From Peribacillus sp. ACCC06369 (GTDB taxonomy: Bacteria > Bacillota > Bacilli > Bacillales > DSM-1321): a stretch of DNA of 64,000 nt. Positions 1 through 9,000 of the stretch are shown here, in pieces; positions within the stretch are counted from its first letter, which is position 1, and every line of letters begins with the position of its first letter. The translations under genes and the position numbers were made by a program. The DNA lies in assembly GCF_030348945.1 (NCBI RefSeq), contig NZ_JAUCEN010000002.1, positions 1,860,001 to 1,924,000 on the forward strand, given 5' to 3'. The notes beneath the pieces are model-generated. The model ran no database searches. It saw nothing but the letters and a program-made list of their open reading frames with translations, and was not told the DNA's origin.

Positions 1-133
1 TATTCCACTTCCTATGAAAACACATAAAAGAAGAGGAGCTGGTGTCTTATAACAGATGTATGAACTACGAGAAATAAGTTTTTTAATTTCAATTAAAAAT
101 ATAGATAAATTAGTAAGGGTAGAGTGAGGATTA

Positions 134-393
134 ATGGTAGAAAAAAATTGACGTACTTCTTCGTCATGGACTCCAATCTCGATCTGGTGCTGAAATTTGT
201 AGGAAAAGCAATATCTTTTAACAGTGACATTAATATTGTGAAAAAGGAAAAAAGGTAGTTGAGAAAAGTAATATCGGGGGAATGGCCCTGACAGTTAGAC
301 ATAGCAAAGGAGTTTAAATTTAATGCAGATGGAGACGATGAACAAAGGGCTATCGTAGCTCTAGAAAAATTTCTATTGAACAAGGAAAGATAG
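134..393 (+). pseudogene. Degenerate HPr-like phosphocarrier gene
   Basis: Translation in shifting frames gives HPr-like blocks in the right order: a stretch resembling the HPr active-site loop (GLQSRSGAE at about 169-195, where the family has GIHARPA), then FVGKAISFNSDINIVKK, then GGMALTVRHSKG, and finally ADGDDEQRAIVALEKFL before a TAG at 391-393. At least two frame changes and internal stops are needed, and the phosphorylated His appears replaced by Gln (CAA). HPr normally relays phosphate in the sugar PTS and in CcpA signalling. This copy cannot do so. It lies just upstream of a glucokinase gene. Identification rests on pattern matching by eye. Confidence 0.6.
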
Positions 394-536
394 GAGTTAA
401 ACTTCTTAATTACTATATAAAAAAGTAAAGCTGTATAGTCGATAGCTAGTACAAGATTAACGAATTTAATCTTAACTTGCCGTAAGGTTAAGGCATACAG
501 TTCCTTGCCAACTTGAATGAAAAAGGGTGAGTATTG

Positions 537-1534
537 ATGGATGAAAAATGGTTAGTGGGTGCAGATATAGGCGGTACAACTATTAAAATGGCATTTATCA
601 ATCAAAATGGTGAGATTATATATAAATGGGAAATTCCTACCAATATAAATGAAAAAGGGAAAAATATTCCTAAGGAGATGGCTAAATCAATAGATCAAAC
701 ATTAAGTGAGTTGGGGCAAGAAAAACAGAAGTTAATTGGTATTGGGGTTGGAGCACCCGGTCCTGTTAACTTGGGGAATGGTTCTATTGATGTCGCAGTT
801 AACTTAGGGTGGAATAACTTTCCTTTGAAGGATCTACTTGAAATGGGAACATCTTTGCCAGTCATAGTTGATAATGACGCAAATGCAGCAGCCATTGGGG
901 AGATGTGGAAAGGTGCTGGACAAGGGTCAAAAGATTTATTATGTATCACCTTGGGAACGGGCGTTGGTGGTGGAATTATTTCCAATGGGCAAATTGTACA
1001 TGGAATAAATGGGGCAGGTGGCGAAATAGGGCATATTACCTCTCTCGTAGAGGATGGGGCACCTTGTAATTGTGGGAAAACGGGATGTATTGAAACCATA
1101 GCATCTGCCACAGGTATTGTTCGTTTAGCGATTGAAGAATTATCTTTTACCGAGACACCAAGTAGACTGAGGGATTTTTACAATGAACATCAAATATTAT
1201 CATCTGAGCTAGTATTTGAAGTAGCGAATGAGGTGATGAATTAGCTAATAGAGTGATTGGGAAAGTTACCCTTTATTTAGTATTAGCATTAGCTCATCTT
1301 GCGAATGGTTTAAATCCTGAGAAAATTATCATTGGTGGAGGAGTTTCCAAAGCAGGGGATGCACTGTTAGTACCTTTAAAAGAGCAATTTACTCGTTTTG
1401 CTTTTCCAAGAGTATTGCAAGGAGTGGAGTTAGCCAATGCCACGTTAAGAAATGATGCAGGAATTATGGGAGGCGCTTGGTTGGTGAAAAAAAGATTACT
1501 AAACAGGAATGGAAATACACCTTTATATTTGTGA
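537..1534 (+). pseudogene. glcK: ROK-family glucokinase, one frameshift
   Basis: The N-terminal part (537-1244) carries the ROK ATP motif [10 protein letters not shown], catalytic [20 protein letters not shown] and the zinc-binding [10 protein letters not shown] signature. The C-terminal part (1253-1534, another frame) continues with ALAHLANGLNPEKIIIGGGV and NDAGIMGGAWLV, as in B. subtilis GlcK. Adding one G in GAGGTGATGAA near 1231 restores one frame of about 330 codons (E-G-D-E-L-A-N-R), so this is a single-base deletion or a sequencing error. The enzyme would phosphorylate cytosolic glucose, for example glucose released by alpha-galactosidase. The ATG at 537 follows AAAGGGTGAG at 522-531; a TTG at 534 is the alternative start. 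Confidence 0.85.
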
Positions 1535-1597
1535 TAGCACAATGAAAAGGTATAAGAATCAGAAAATAATAAATAATAATTTTATTTTTTACTATTT

Positions 1598-1632
1598 AAA
1601 GAGCATCGGTATTTTCAAAGTGCTCTTTTTTA
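1598..1632 (+). terminator. Rho-independent terminator after glcK
   Basis: AAAGAGCA pairs with TGCTCTTT and is followed by a run of T. It lies 60 bp past the glucokinase stop. Confidence 0.75.
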
Positions 1633-1639
1633 ATTTCAG

Positions 1640-2222
1640 CACAAAACTTATATTCTACAAGGGGATACAATGTAAATGACGAAATGGGTAGGGAAGACTA
1701 AAGATAAGAACACTCTGGCTATTCATCAAGCCACTAACGAAACAAGGTAACCTACTCTATAAAATGACATTATCCTTAGTTGACAATATTTATACAAGAA
1801 GAAACCGAGACACGAAAAATTACTTGAAAGATGAGATCATATATAACCAAGGATAAAATAGTCTTGGTCCTACGAATGTATGACAGTAAGGAATACTCCA
1901 TTAAAGGAATTATTTAACAGGTTTTTTTATACAGAGCTATTCAGAAACGGACCCTATAAACAACATAAGGAGCATACACTTTGCTCCTGTGTTCCCCATC
2001 ATCTCTCTACTAATCTGCTACTTTGCGGTCTGTGACAGCAACCCTATGACTAGGCCAATAGAAAGTACATCAATTGCAGCTGGTTCTTCAAAGGAAATCC
2101 CCTTTTATTTGTAGGGAAAGTAATTATTTAATGCCACTTTATTGCTTTCATTTTAACAGCAAATTACTGGAAATCTGATGTAAATTCGTGTAATCTACAA
2201 AAGTATGTTTTTTTCCAAATCG
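1640..2222. other. Intergenic stretch without recognisable gene
   Basis: No open frame of useful length or familiar motif is visible on either strand. A weak hairpin (AGGAGCA...TGCTCCT, about 1968-1987) sits in the middle. The stretch probably holds decayed sequence plus the promoter region of the exporter gene downstream. Confidence 0.4.
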
Positions 2223-2238
2223 TAAAGGGGGACCATAA

Positions 2239-3651
2239 TTGAGTTTAACAAATCGTAAACAGACAACAATTGTTGCTCTTTTGCTTGCGGGTACATTTAT
2301 TGCGATCTTGAATCAAACATTAATGATTACCGCGATTCCTCCTGTAATGGAGGAAATGAATATTACGGCAAATAGTGCACAGTGGCTAACTACTGTTTTT
2401 ATGCTGGTTAATGGGATCATGATCCCTGTGAGCGCGTTTTTACTGGAGCGCTTTACCACCAGACAGCTCTTCCTTTCAGCTATGGGGATTTTTGCTACTG
2501 GTACATTGGTTGCGGGGCTAGCTCCTAATTTTGAAATGCTGCTGCTAGGAAGGATGATTCAGTCGAGCGGAGCCGGAATTATGCTCCCGTTAATGCAAAC
2601 AGTCTTCCTAATGATTTTCCCTGTTCAAAAACGGGGTGCAGCTATGGGACTGGTCGGGCTGGTCATTTCCTTCGCGCCGGCTATTGGGCCCGCTTTGTCG
2701 GGCTGGGTTACCGAGACCTACTCATGGAGGGTGTTATTCTTTATCATTCTTCCAATTGCTATTATTGATATCATAGTTGCGTTCTTCGCTTTAAAAAATG
2801 TAACAGAAGTTACACGGCCAAAAGTGGATGTGCTTTCGATTGTTTTATCTTCCGTGGGTTTCGGTGGATTATTGTATGGCTTTACAGCGGCTGGTAATTA
2901 TGGCTGGACAGACGAGAGTACTATCATATCCCTAGGCATCGGAACAATTTCACTTGTTTGGTTTATCAAAAGGCAATTACGATTGAAGCACCCAATGCTG
3001 GAGTTCCGTGTGTTCACGTATTCATTATTCCCGCTGGCCATTATTATTGGAGCCATTACCTTTATGGGTCTGATAGGTGCCGAAACGCTTATCCCGCTAT
3101 TTATGCAAAACATGCGAGGATTTACTGCGTTTGAAGCTGGATTAGCGATACTCCCTGGAGCACTTATTACCGGAATAATGTCCCCGTTCATTGGACGTAT
3201 TTTTGACCGGATTGGGGCCAGATGGTTGGTTATTGGCGGATTACTCCTCATAACCGCTTCCTCCTTTACTTTTATCGATGTGGGTCCTTCGACAAGTTTT
3301 ACATTTATTATGGTTATGTACAGTATACGAATGTTCGGATTAGCCATGGTTATGATGCCTGTTTCAACGGCCGCCTTAAACCAGCTGCCTAAACGATTAA
3401 TCGCCCATGGTGCAGCAATGGATAATACGATGAAAATGATTGCCGCATCTGTAGGTACAGCAATACTTGTTACTGTGATGACATCAGCTACCGAAAATGC
3501 TCAGCAGCGTCCCGAGATAGTCCATCCTGATATGTATGGCGCGCAAATCTCATTTATTGTCATCGCTGTACTTTCGTTAATTAGCTTCCTCATTTCTTTC
3601 AAAATAAAGGATCAAAAATCAGCAGGAAAAGAGTTCGGGGAGAAGAATTAA
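2239..3651 (+). CDS. DHA2-family MFS drug exporter (EmrB/QacA type)
   Basis: This is a 470-residue, very hydrophobic protein with about 14 predicted membrane segments, the DHA2 layout. The first helix contains FIAILNQTLMITAIPPV. LLLGRMIQSSGAGIMLPL is the motif-B region, and SFAPAIGPALSGW is the drug-antiporter motif C. Family members export toxic compounds by proton antiport, and LmrB/Bmr3-type proteins are the closest in feel; the substrate cannot be told from sequence. The TTG start at 2239 is preceded by AAAGGGGGA at 2224-2232. The gene is monocistronic and closed by a strong terminator. It is intact, unlike both its neighbours. Confidence 0.9.
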   Translation: MSLTNRKQTTIVALLLAGTFIAILNQTLMITAIPPVMEEMNITANSAQWLTTVFMLVNGIMIPVSAFLLERFTTRQLFLSAMGIFATGTLVAGLAPNFEMLLLGRMIQSSGAGIMLPLMQTVFLMIFPVQKRGAAMGLVGLVISFAPAIGPALSGWVTETYSWRVLFFIILPIAIIDIIVAFFALKNVTEVTRPKVDVLSIVLSSVGFGGLLYGFTAAGNYGWTDESTIISLGIGTISLVWFIKRQLRLKHPMLEFRVFTYSLFPLAIIIGAITFMGLIGAETLIPLFMQNMRGFTAFEAGLAILPGALITGIMSPFIGRIFDRIGARWLVIGGLLLITASSFTFIDVGPSTSFTFIMVMYSIRMFGLAMVMMPVSTAALNQLPKRLIAHGAAMDNTMKMIAASVGTAILVTVMTSATENAQQRPEIVHPDMYGAQISFIVIAVLSLISFLISFKIKDQKSAGKEFGEKN

Positions 3652-3679
3652 ATATGTGAATATGAGTTTTTTAAGCTTG

Positions 3680-3723
3680 AAAAGAATCACAATATAGATT
3701 CATCTACTTGTGATTCTTTTTTA
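3680..3723 (+). terminator. Terminator after MFS exporter
   Basis: AAAAGAATCACAA pairs with TTGTGATTCTTTT across a 16-nt loop and ends in a T run. Confidence 0.85.
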
Positions 3724-4004
3724 ACTAAATATCCTATTTTCGCAGCCAGGCTCGCTCACCTTATTGAACTCCCTCAGTTTGATACGATTTTCTCGCAATT
3801 ACCAGCTTATTCGCAGGGTTCCATATTGAATGTATGTTAACGGATAAATTAAGTAAGGTAGGGACATTAAGGTATCGTGAAATAAAAGAATAATAGAACT
3901 TCATTTTTTACCATATTATGAACGTTTTCCAACGCCGCCCTGGAGGCTTACCCTCCCATGTCGTATCATTCCTACGTCAAGCCTATCTAAGGGATTCTAA
4001 AAAA
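3724..4004. other. Decayed intergenic DNA
   Basis: A short open stretch near 3740-3830 reads AARLAHLIELPQFDTIFSQLP, which has protein-like composition but no start and no family I recognise. The open frame running from 3918 across the next hairpin is judged fortuitous. Confidence 0.3.
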
Positions 4005-4052
4005 AAAGAGGGAGAACAAGTCATCCAGGTGATTTGTTCTCCCTCTTTTATC
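4005..4052. terminator. Long perfect bidirectional terminator hairpin
   Basis: A 16-bp perfect inverted repeat (AAAAGAGGGAGAACAA / TTGTTCTCCCTCTTTT, arms 4005-4020 and 4034-4049) surrounds a 13-nt loop, with A-run and T-run flanks. No intact gene now reads into it, so it is probably left from a lost gene. Confidence 0.8.
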
Positions 4053-4245
4053 ATTTTCTTTATTTTACCATATTCGAAACTGGATCTTTTGAGAGCGCGC
4101 TATTCAATAAAGTCCAAAATCAGCAAAAACCCCTCTGAATAAAAAGACCTTCTTATATATATATACTCCCCAAACCAGAAATGAATCGCTTGGCGTCTTT
4201 TTCAAAAACTTTCTCTAAATATATTTCTGAAGTGAAAAGCTGCTC

Positions 4246-5159
4246 ATGGCCAGACTCTTCATAATCTATCATTATGGAAAACAGAAGAAAATCATGAAAA
4301 TTCAGGACCCCCATCGATTACATAAAGAGGCACGTTATGAAAAAGCGGAAGTGGATCGATTAGTGTATGCAAAGCAATCTTTACCTACAGGTATGAGTCC
4401 GAATGATGTTGCAAAGAAATTGGGGTTATCTGTACAAAGTGTTTATAAGTATATTCAAGATGGTTCGATAAAAGCTAAGGCTGTCCCGTATGGGATGAAA
4501 GAATCACGTATGTAATTTCGGAAACAGCCTATCATGAAGCAGAGAAGTCACTCAAACCAACTGAAACACAGCGACCAAAAAAATATGAATATTATGACTC
4601 GAAAAATGACATTGCTTTGTATCAAAGATTTCATTCGTCTAAAATACCAGAGGCACGTGTGGTTCGTAATGAAGAAAATGTATTTGGTTTCTACCTACCC
4701 AATATCCAAAAGTGGTTGACGTATGAAGAAGGAATGAAAACTTATACCTTAAAGCCATCATACTCGATACACCAACCTCCTTTGGATTATAAAGGCTATG
4801 TAGAGCTTCAGGTACCGAAAAACGAAGTTGTATTTTATCCCTTCATTGACTATTTATATAAAAACTGGGGTGTTGAAAACGTAAGAATGAGAGAGCAAGA
4901 TAGTTCAGTTTTACTCTTCATTCGGGCAGGGGAAAGACCGTTAATGCCAGAGATGATTAGTATTGCTGATATCTTACCGAATTTAATCAATGGTGAAATG
5001 CACCATGAAGAAGGTACTTTGATATTACGAAGCCCATATAGAAAAACTAGTTTTGAATTACCAAATGAATTGTTAGAAAAAATTTCAGATTTAGCTAAAC
5101 AAGAAGGGATTAGTATTAGTAAATGGGTTGAGGACAAATTATCGTCGAAAATAAAATAA
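4246..5159 (+). pseudogene. HTH DNA-binding protein gene, frameshifted
   Basis: The first part (4246-4515) contains an excisionase/MerR-like helix-turn-helix, MSPNDVAKKLGLSVQSVYKYIQDG. The second part (from about 4500 in another frame to 5159) continues RITYVISETAYHEAEKSL and ends in SFELPNELLEKISDLAKQEG, which resembles a ribbon-helix-helix tail. A one-base change near 4500 joins them into one protein of about 300 residues. There is no clear SD at 4246, so the true start is uncertain. The role is unknown; an HTH at one end and an RHH-like element at the other suggest a DNA-binding or plasmid/mobile-element protein. Confidence 0.55.
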
Positions 5160-5271
5160 CTATAAAAAAATATTATTTTTGGGATATATCAAAATATGGA
5201 AGCGGTATCCAACTTTATGAATATCCACAAGATATAAATTTTTTACAGGCTTCTTATATGGGTGAAATAGA

Positions 5272-5408
5272 CTAGGTGAATATATCCGTTATTACAATCA
5301 TCTATGAATCATGGTGAAATTAAAAGGCATGAGCCCTAAAGATTACCGAGTTCATGCCCTCAAGGCTGCCTAATTAAAGTGTCTAACTTTTTGGTTCACT
5401 TCATTAGC
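5272..5408 (+). mobile_element. IS3-family (IS150-like) 3-prime end relic
   Basis: The translation EYIRYYNHL*IMVKLKGMSP, followed by KDYRVHALKAA and a stop at 5371-5373, matches the C-terminus of IS3/IS150-group transposases (EYI-YYN-RI-LKGMSP-YR). It is followed by TGTCTAACTTTTTGGTTCACTTC, typical of the right end of these elements. One internal stop is present and everything upstream is lost. Confidence 0.65.
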
Positions 5409-5509
5409 AAGAGGGGCCCTTTTTAAAATTGAATATTATAATTAAAACGTAAATGAGAGTTTAAGTTAAAAAAAATTAACATAATGAATGTTGGGTCACC
5501 AAGCCCATA

Positions 5510-5560
5510 ATCAGGTATGGGAATCCTCCCCATAAGACGTATTGGATTCCCATACCTGAT
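5510..5560. repeat. 17-bp perfect inverted repeat
   Basis: ATCAGGTATGGGAATCC at 5510-5526 and its exact reverse complement at 5544-5560 surround a 17-nt spacer. No T run follows, so it is not an obvious terminator. It sits between the IS3 relic and the SDR relic. Confidence 0.7.
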
Positions 5561-5578
5561 AGGAATAATCCTCCTACG

Positions 5579-5763
5579 GCAAATTTAAAAGGCGTTTTAT
5601 ATGGAGTAGCCTCCGTTATTCCGGAATTTACCAAACAAAAGTCTGGTCAAATTATCACATCTTCAAGTGTTCCGGGCATTAAATCATTTCCAAATGCAGG
5701 AGTTTATGGTGCAACGAAGTTTGCTGTTCGCAACCTAATGGAAGTGATTCGCATGGTCAGTTT
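5579..5763 (+). pseudogene. Short-chain dehydrogenase (SDR) internal fragment
   Basis: The frame reads NLKGVLYGVASVIPEF, then GQIITSSSVPGIKSF, then the SDR catalytic block VYGATKFAVRNLMEVIRM with the Tyr-x-x-x-Lys pair. It lacks both the N-terminal Rossmann motif and the C-terminus. Homology stops abruptly at about 5763, where IS110-type transposase sequence begins. It is a fragment of a classical SDR oxidoreductase (YdfG-like) cut by a mobile element. Confidence 0.75.
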
Positions 5764-6234
5764 CACACCATTTTAGATCAAGTGTTCCCTGAATACCGGA
5801 AGGTTTTTTGGGATCTATATTCAAGGGTTTCTTTATTGATGTTAAAGGAATATCCTACTTCAGAGGTGGTATTAACAGCCGGAGAAAGTAGACTAGCAGA
5901 GAGTGTTATAGAGTTCTGTTCTAGCCAATCGGGTGAATGGGCATGGGAAAAAGCAAAAAAATAATGGATTCCGCATCTCGAAATCCATTTCAAAAAAGCG
6001 TGTATGAAAGTCAGGTAATCAATCTTCGTATATATTGAGTTGTTTTTTCATTATCAGGGACACCTAGTTGACTTGGAAGAATAGTGGCCCTGGCAAATGA
6101 AATGGAAGAATATAAGATCAGCCAATCGATTCCCGGTATAGGAGAAAAAATCGCAGCCATGATTATCTCAGAAATTGGTGAAATCGATCGGTTTAATCAT
6201 CCGAAAAACCTGGCTGCCTTCGTTGGTTGCTGTA
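5764..6234 (+). mobile_element. IS110/IS1111-family transposase relic
   Basis: The frame from 5764 reads HTILDQVFPEYRKVFWDLYS and runs to a stop at 5962. Other frames then supply ASRNPFQKSVYESQVINLRI, EYKISQSIPGIGEKIAAMII and GEIDRFNHPKNLAAFVG. IPGIG plus FNHPKNLAAF is the conserved C-terminal region of IS110-group DEDD transposases. At least three frame breaks and a missing N-terminus make it dead. Its left edge coincides exactly with the break in the SDR gene. Confidence 0.8.
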
Positions 6235-6258
6235 AATAATTATCCAATTAATTATATT

Positions 6259-6303
6259 AAGAGCATGTTTTGAATAATCCTTTATCAAAACATGTTCTTT
6301 CTA
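6259..6303. terminator. Terminator-like hairpin
   Basis: AAGAGCATGTTTTGA pairs with TCAAAACATGTTCTT (one G:T pair), followed by T residues. It is downstream of the transposase relic and may also close the convergent AraC gene from further off. Confidence 0.6.
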
Positions 6304-6542
6304 TTTAATCTTATATCAATTATTAGCATTAAAATTGATCAAACTTTATTTTAAAACAACATCAGCGAAAGTTAAACGGCCTGATACCGTTCAAAATTAT
6401 GGTGCCCTTTTGTAGAATTCATGGCAGCTTGAAGTTAGGGCAGTACTTGTCCTTTTGTTACACGGATACATCCTCTCGCAAGGTTTTTCTTTAAGTATAC
6501 CAGGCGATGTGAGTGCAGAATCCATTCATTCAACTTATATAG

Positions 6543-7436
6543 CTAATCAATAATAACATGCTCAAAGTCTGGCATTTTTTTATCTTTTCGAAAACTGTCA
6601 GCAGAGGTGCCAATCATTTTTTTGAAAACTTTACTAAAATAATTCGCATTGTCATAGCCCGTTTCCATTGCAACTTCCTGAATCGTCTTATTTGTTGTTG
6701 ATAAAAGTTCCATTGCTTTCTGTATACGTCTCTTTGTCAAAAATTGAATGGGGGTTGTTTTCATGTACTTTTGGAATTTATTCGTAAAGTAGTATTTGGA
6801 CAGTCCGGCGTGCTCCGCAATGGACTCCAATGACAGCGGTTCATGATAGCGTGTCGTCATGAATTGAATCGCCATGAGTATATCATCCGGTATCCCAGTT
6901 TGTTGGTTGTCCAGTCCTTTCGCAAAGCGATACAACCCCATGATAAATTCATATGCATATGCAGAAGAAGTAAAGGTATCTTCAATGCCTTCTTTTAAAG
7001 CAAATTGATAAATTTTTTGTAGTAAAAAAATTAACGGGGCATTTGCATCCACAGGGACTACCAGCTCAAATTGGCTAATCAGGTAGTCCCAGCACTCCTC
7101 GGCTTTCGTCCCCTCCAGTGTAATGAAAATAAATTCCCACTCAGGACTTTCTTCAGGAAGATAATAACAATGTTCACTTGGTACTTTGACGATAAACGCT
7201 TCGCCAGGTTTAACTGTATACGTTTTTTCACCTACCCGAACTTCTCCATATCCATTCAGTGTATATTGGAAAATACACGTTTTTAAATCATTTTGACGCA
7301 TACGGCCATCCCAGTAATAATCAGTCGATGTTCGTTTTTCAAAACCGATGGAGGTTATCCGAGCTGCCTCAGTTAAAGGCTCCTTTGAAATATGATACAC
7401 AAAGCTATGGTTATTGTCATTTGACCGAGATAGCAA
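6543..7436 (-). CDS. AraC-family regulator of the alpha-galactoside locus
   Basis: The protein has 297 residues. The N-terminal cupin-like sensing half (about 1-170) contains GYGEVRVGEKTYTVKPGEAF. The C-terminal half (about 185-285) has two AraC helix-turn-helix units, SLESIAEHAGLSKYYFTNKF and TIQEVAMETGYDNANYFSKV, ending with the family signature. It is divergent from melA, sharing a 127-bp promoter region, which suggests it activates melA in response to an alpha-galactoside. The TTG start at 7436 is preceded by AAAGAGG on the minus strand. RhaS/MsmR-type regulators are the nearest group; the effector is inferred from context only. Confidence 0.9.
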   Translation of the reverse strand: MLSRSNDNNHSFVYHISKEPLTEAARITSIGFEKRTSTDYYWDGRMRQNDLKTCIFQYTLNGYGEVRVGEKTYTVKPGEAFIVKVPSEHCYYLPEESPEWEFIFITLEGTKAEECWDYLISQFELVVPVDANAPLIFLLQKIYQFALKEGIEDTFTSSAYAYEFIMGLYRFAKGLDNQQTGIPDDILMAIQFMTTRYHEPLSLESIAEHAGLSKYYFTNKFQKYMKTTPIQFLTKRRIQKAMELLSTTNKTIQEVAMETGYDNANYFSKVFKKMIGTSADSFRKDKKMPDFEHVIID

Positions 7437-7477
7437 TATATTACCTCTTTTCCGATTTTATTTACCATTGCCTGGAT

Positions 7478-7495
7478 AATGGAAGCGCTGTATTA
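7478..7495 (+). promoter_or_regulatory. Possible cre (CcpA) site upstream of melA
   Basis: AATGGAAGCGCTGTATTA contains the AAGCGCT core of catabolite-responsive elements but departs from consensus at two positions. Its place in the divergent araC/melA promoter region fits glucose repression. Confidence 0.45.
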
Positions 7496-7517
7496 TTTAT
7501 TTAACAATATGTTAATT

Positions 7518-7534
7518 AAAATTTACTAAATTTT
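7518..7534. promoter_or_regulatory. 17-bp perfect palindrome, candidate operator
   Basis: AAAATTTACTAAATTTT is perfectly symmetric around a central C and lies 30 bp before the melA start. A related motif with the same TTTACTAAA core occurs before melR (8973-8988), so one regulator may bind both. Confidence 0.5.
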
Positions 7535-7563
7535 CAACACTAACTTTTAATGGAGGAAGACAA

Positions 7564-8889
7564 ATGAAAAAAATTACATTCATCGGCGCAGGAAGTACCA
7601 TTTTTACCAAAAACGTATTGGGTGACTGCATGTTGTCTCCTGCTCTTCAGGATTTTGAATTTGCTTTGTTCGATATCGATTCCGACCGTCTTTCAGAATC
7701 AGGGGTATTACTCAATGCTTTGAAAAGAACATTAAATGCCGGTGTTACAATCAAGACATACACAGATCGAAAAGAAGCATTGCATGGTGCAAAATATGTG
7801 ATCAACGCCATTCAAGTTGGAGGTTACAAGCCAAGTACAGTTATTGATTTTGACATTCCGAAAAAGTATGGCCTTCGTCAGACAATTGCTGACACAATTG
7901 GAATTGGGGGACTGTTCCGTGCGCTACGTACGATTCCGGTCATGTTGGAAGTTGCCAAAGATATAGAAGAAGTTTGCCCGGATGCATGGCTCTTAAATTA
8001 CACAAATCCGATGGCCACACTAACAGGAGCTGTCTCACGGCATACAAATGTGAAAATGGTTGGCTTATGCCACAGCGTTCAAGTATGTACAAGCGATTTA
8101 CTAAAAGATCTTGATATACCATATGAAAACATTGATGAACGAATTGCCGGTATTAATCATATGGCATGGCTGCTTGAAATCAAATCCAATGGCAAGGATT
8201 TATATCCTGAAATTAAGAAACGGGCGAAAGAAAAGCAAAAATCAAAGCATCATGACATGGTCCGATATGAGCTAATGGACAAATTCGGATACTATGTGAC
8301 GGAATCTTCTGAACATAATTCGGAATATCATCCTTTCTTCATCAAAGGTAAATATCCTGAATTAATTGACCGATTCAATATCCCCCTTGATGAATATCCG
8401 CGTCGATGTGAAGAACAAATTACCAATTGGTTAAGAACGAAAGAAGAGCTGATGAATGACCAAAACTTGGCGCATGAACGCTCCAAAGAATATGGATCGC
8501 GCATTATCGAAGCGATGGAAACGAACGAACCATTCGTATTTGGCGGCAACGTGTTAAATACCGGCGGCCTCATTTCCAATCTGCCGGAAAAAGCAGTTGT
8601 AGAAGTGCCTTGTATTGCGAATCGAAATGGCATTACACCAGCTTATGTGGGTGAACTTCCGGAACAGCTTGCGGCGTTGAACCGCTCTAATATTAATACA
8701 CAGCTATTGACCATTGAAGCGGCTATGACAAAATTAACAGAAAAAATTTATCAGGCAGCAATGCTTGATCCGCATACAGCGGCCGAGCTTTCCATGGATG
8801 ATATTATCAGCATGTGTGACGACTTAATTGAAGCGCATGGTGAGATGCTTCCGGAATATAAAACGAATATACAAGCTATCAGACAGTAA
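7564..8889 (+). CDS. melA: Alpha-galactosidase, GH4 family
   Basis: This 441-residue cytosolic enzyme hydrolyses melibiose/raffinose-type alpha-galactosides by the NAD+- and Mn2+-dependent redox mechanism of glycoside hydrolase family 4. The N-terminal Rossmann motif is ITFIGAGSTIFTKN. DTIGIGGLFRALRTIPV and LLNYTNPMATLTGAV are family signatures. The metal ligands are likely Cys169 in GLCHSVQ and His199 in INHMAW. Length matches B. subtilis MelA. The ATG at 7564 has the SD TGGAGGAAG. The gene is first in a co-oriented run melA-melR-melE-melD-melC; in B. subtilis melA is last, so the order differs. Confidence 0.95.
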   Translation: MKKITFIGAGSTIFTKNVLGDCMLSPALQDFEFALFDIDSDRLSESGVLLNALKRTLNAGVTIKTYTDRKEALHGAKYVINAIQVGGYKPSTVIDFDIPKKYGLRQTIADTIGIGGLFRALRTIPVMLEVAKDIEEVCPDAWLLNYTNPMATLTGAVSRHTNVKMVGLCHSVQVCTSDLLKDLDIPYENIDERIAGINHMAWLLEIKSNGKDLYPEIKKRAKEKQKSKHHDMVRYELMDKFGYYVTESSEHNSEYHPFFIKGKYPELIDRFNIPLDEYPRRCEEQITNWLRTKEELMNDQNLAHERSKEYGSRIIEAMETNEPFVFGGNVLNTGGLISNLPEKAVVEVPCIANRNGITPAYVGELPEQLAALNRSNINTQLLTIEAAMTKLTEKIYQAAMLDPHTAAELSMDDIISMCDDLIEAHGEMLPEYKTNIQAIRQ

Positions 8890-8898
8890 AACTGTCTG
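8880..8898 (+). promoter_or_regulatory. Short hairpin after melA
   Basis: CAGACAG pairs with CTGTCTG around TAAAA, overlapping the melA stop. Without a T run it is more likely an mRNA processing or pausing element than a terminator. Confidence 0.4.
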
Positions 8899-8908
8899 AT
8901 GGCTAATA

Positions 8909-8988
8909 ACTGAATATTCAGTAGATATTATTGTAAGCGCTAACTTTCCGTGCTACACTCATTTTATTCAGTAAATTTTACTAAAAAT
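8909..8988. promoter_or_regulatory. melR upstream control region: palindromes and cre
   Basis: Three elements lie within 80 bp: the 14-bp perfect palindrome ACTGAATATTCAGT (8909-8922); a good cre box TTGTAAGCGCTAACT (8931-8945), matching the TGWNANCGNTNWCA consensus at 13 of 14 positions; and the 13-bp palindrome AGTAAATTTTACT (8970-8982), which leads into the TTTACTAAA motif shared with the melA promoter. This arrangement predicts CcpA repression plus autoregulation by the LacI protein. Confidence 0.6.
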
Positions 8989-9000
8989 GAGGGAAGTCTT

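Noticed and set aside
93..383. 96-codon frame on the minus strand
   Set aside because: It is antisense to the HPr-like relic, without SD or recognisable motif.
3918..4142. 74-codon open frame
   Set aside because: It runs straight through a perfect 16-bp terminator hairpin and has no SD or family match.
5778..5993. Minus-strand frame over the IS110 relic
   Set aside because: The plus strand clearly encodes transposase; this is an antisense shadow.
7940..8122. Minus-strand frame inside melA
   Set aside because: It is a shadow of a strongly conserved plus-strand gene.
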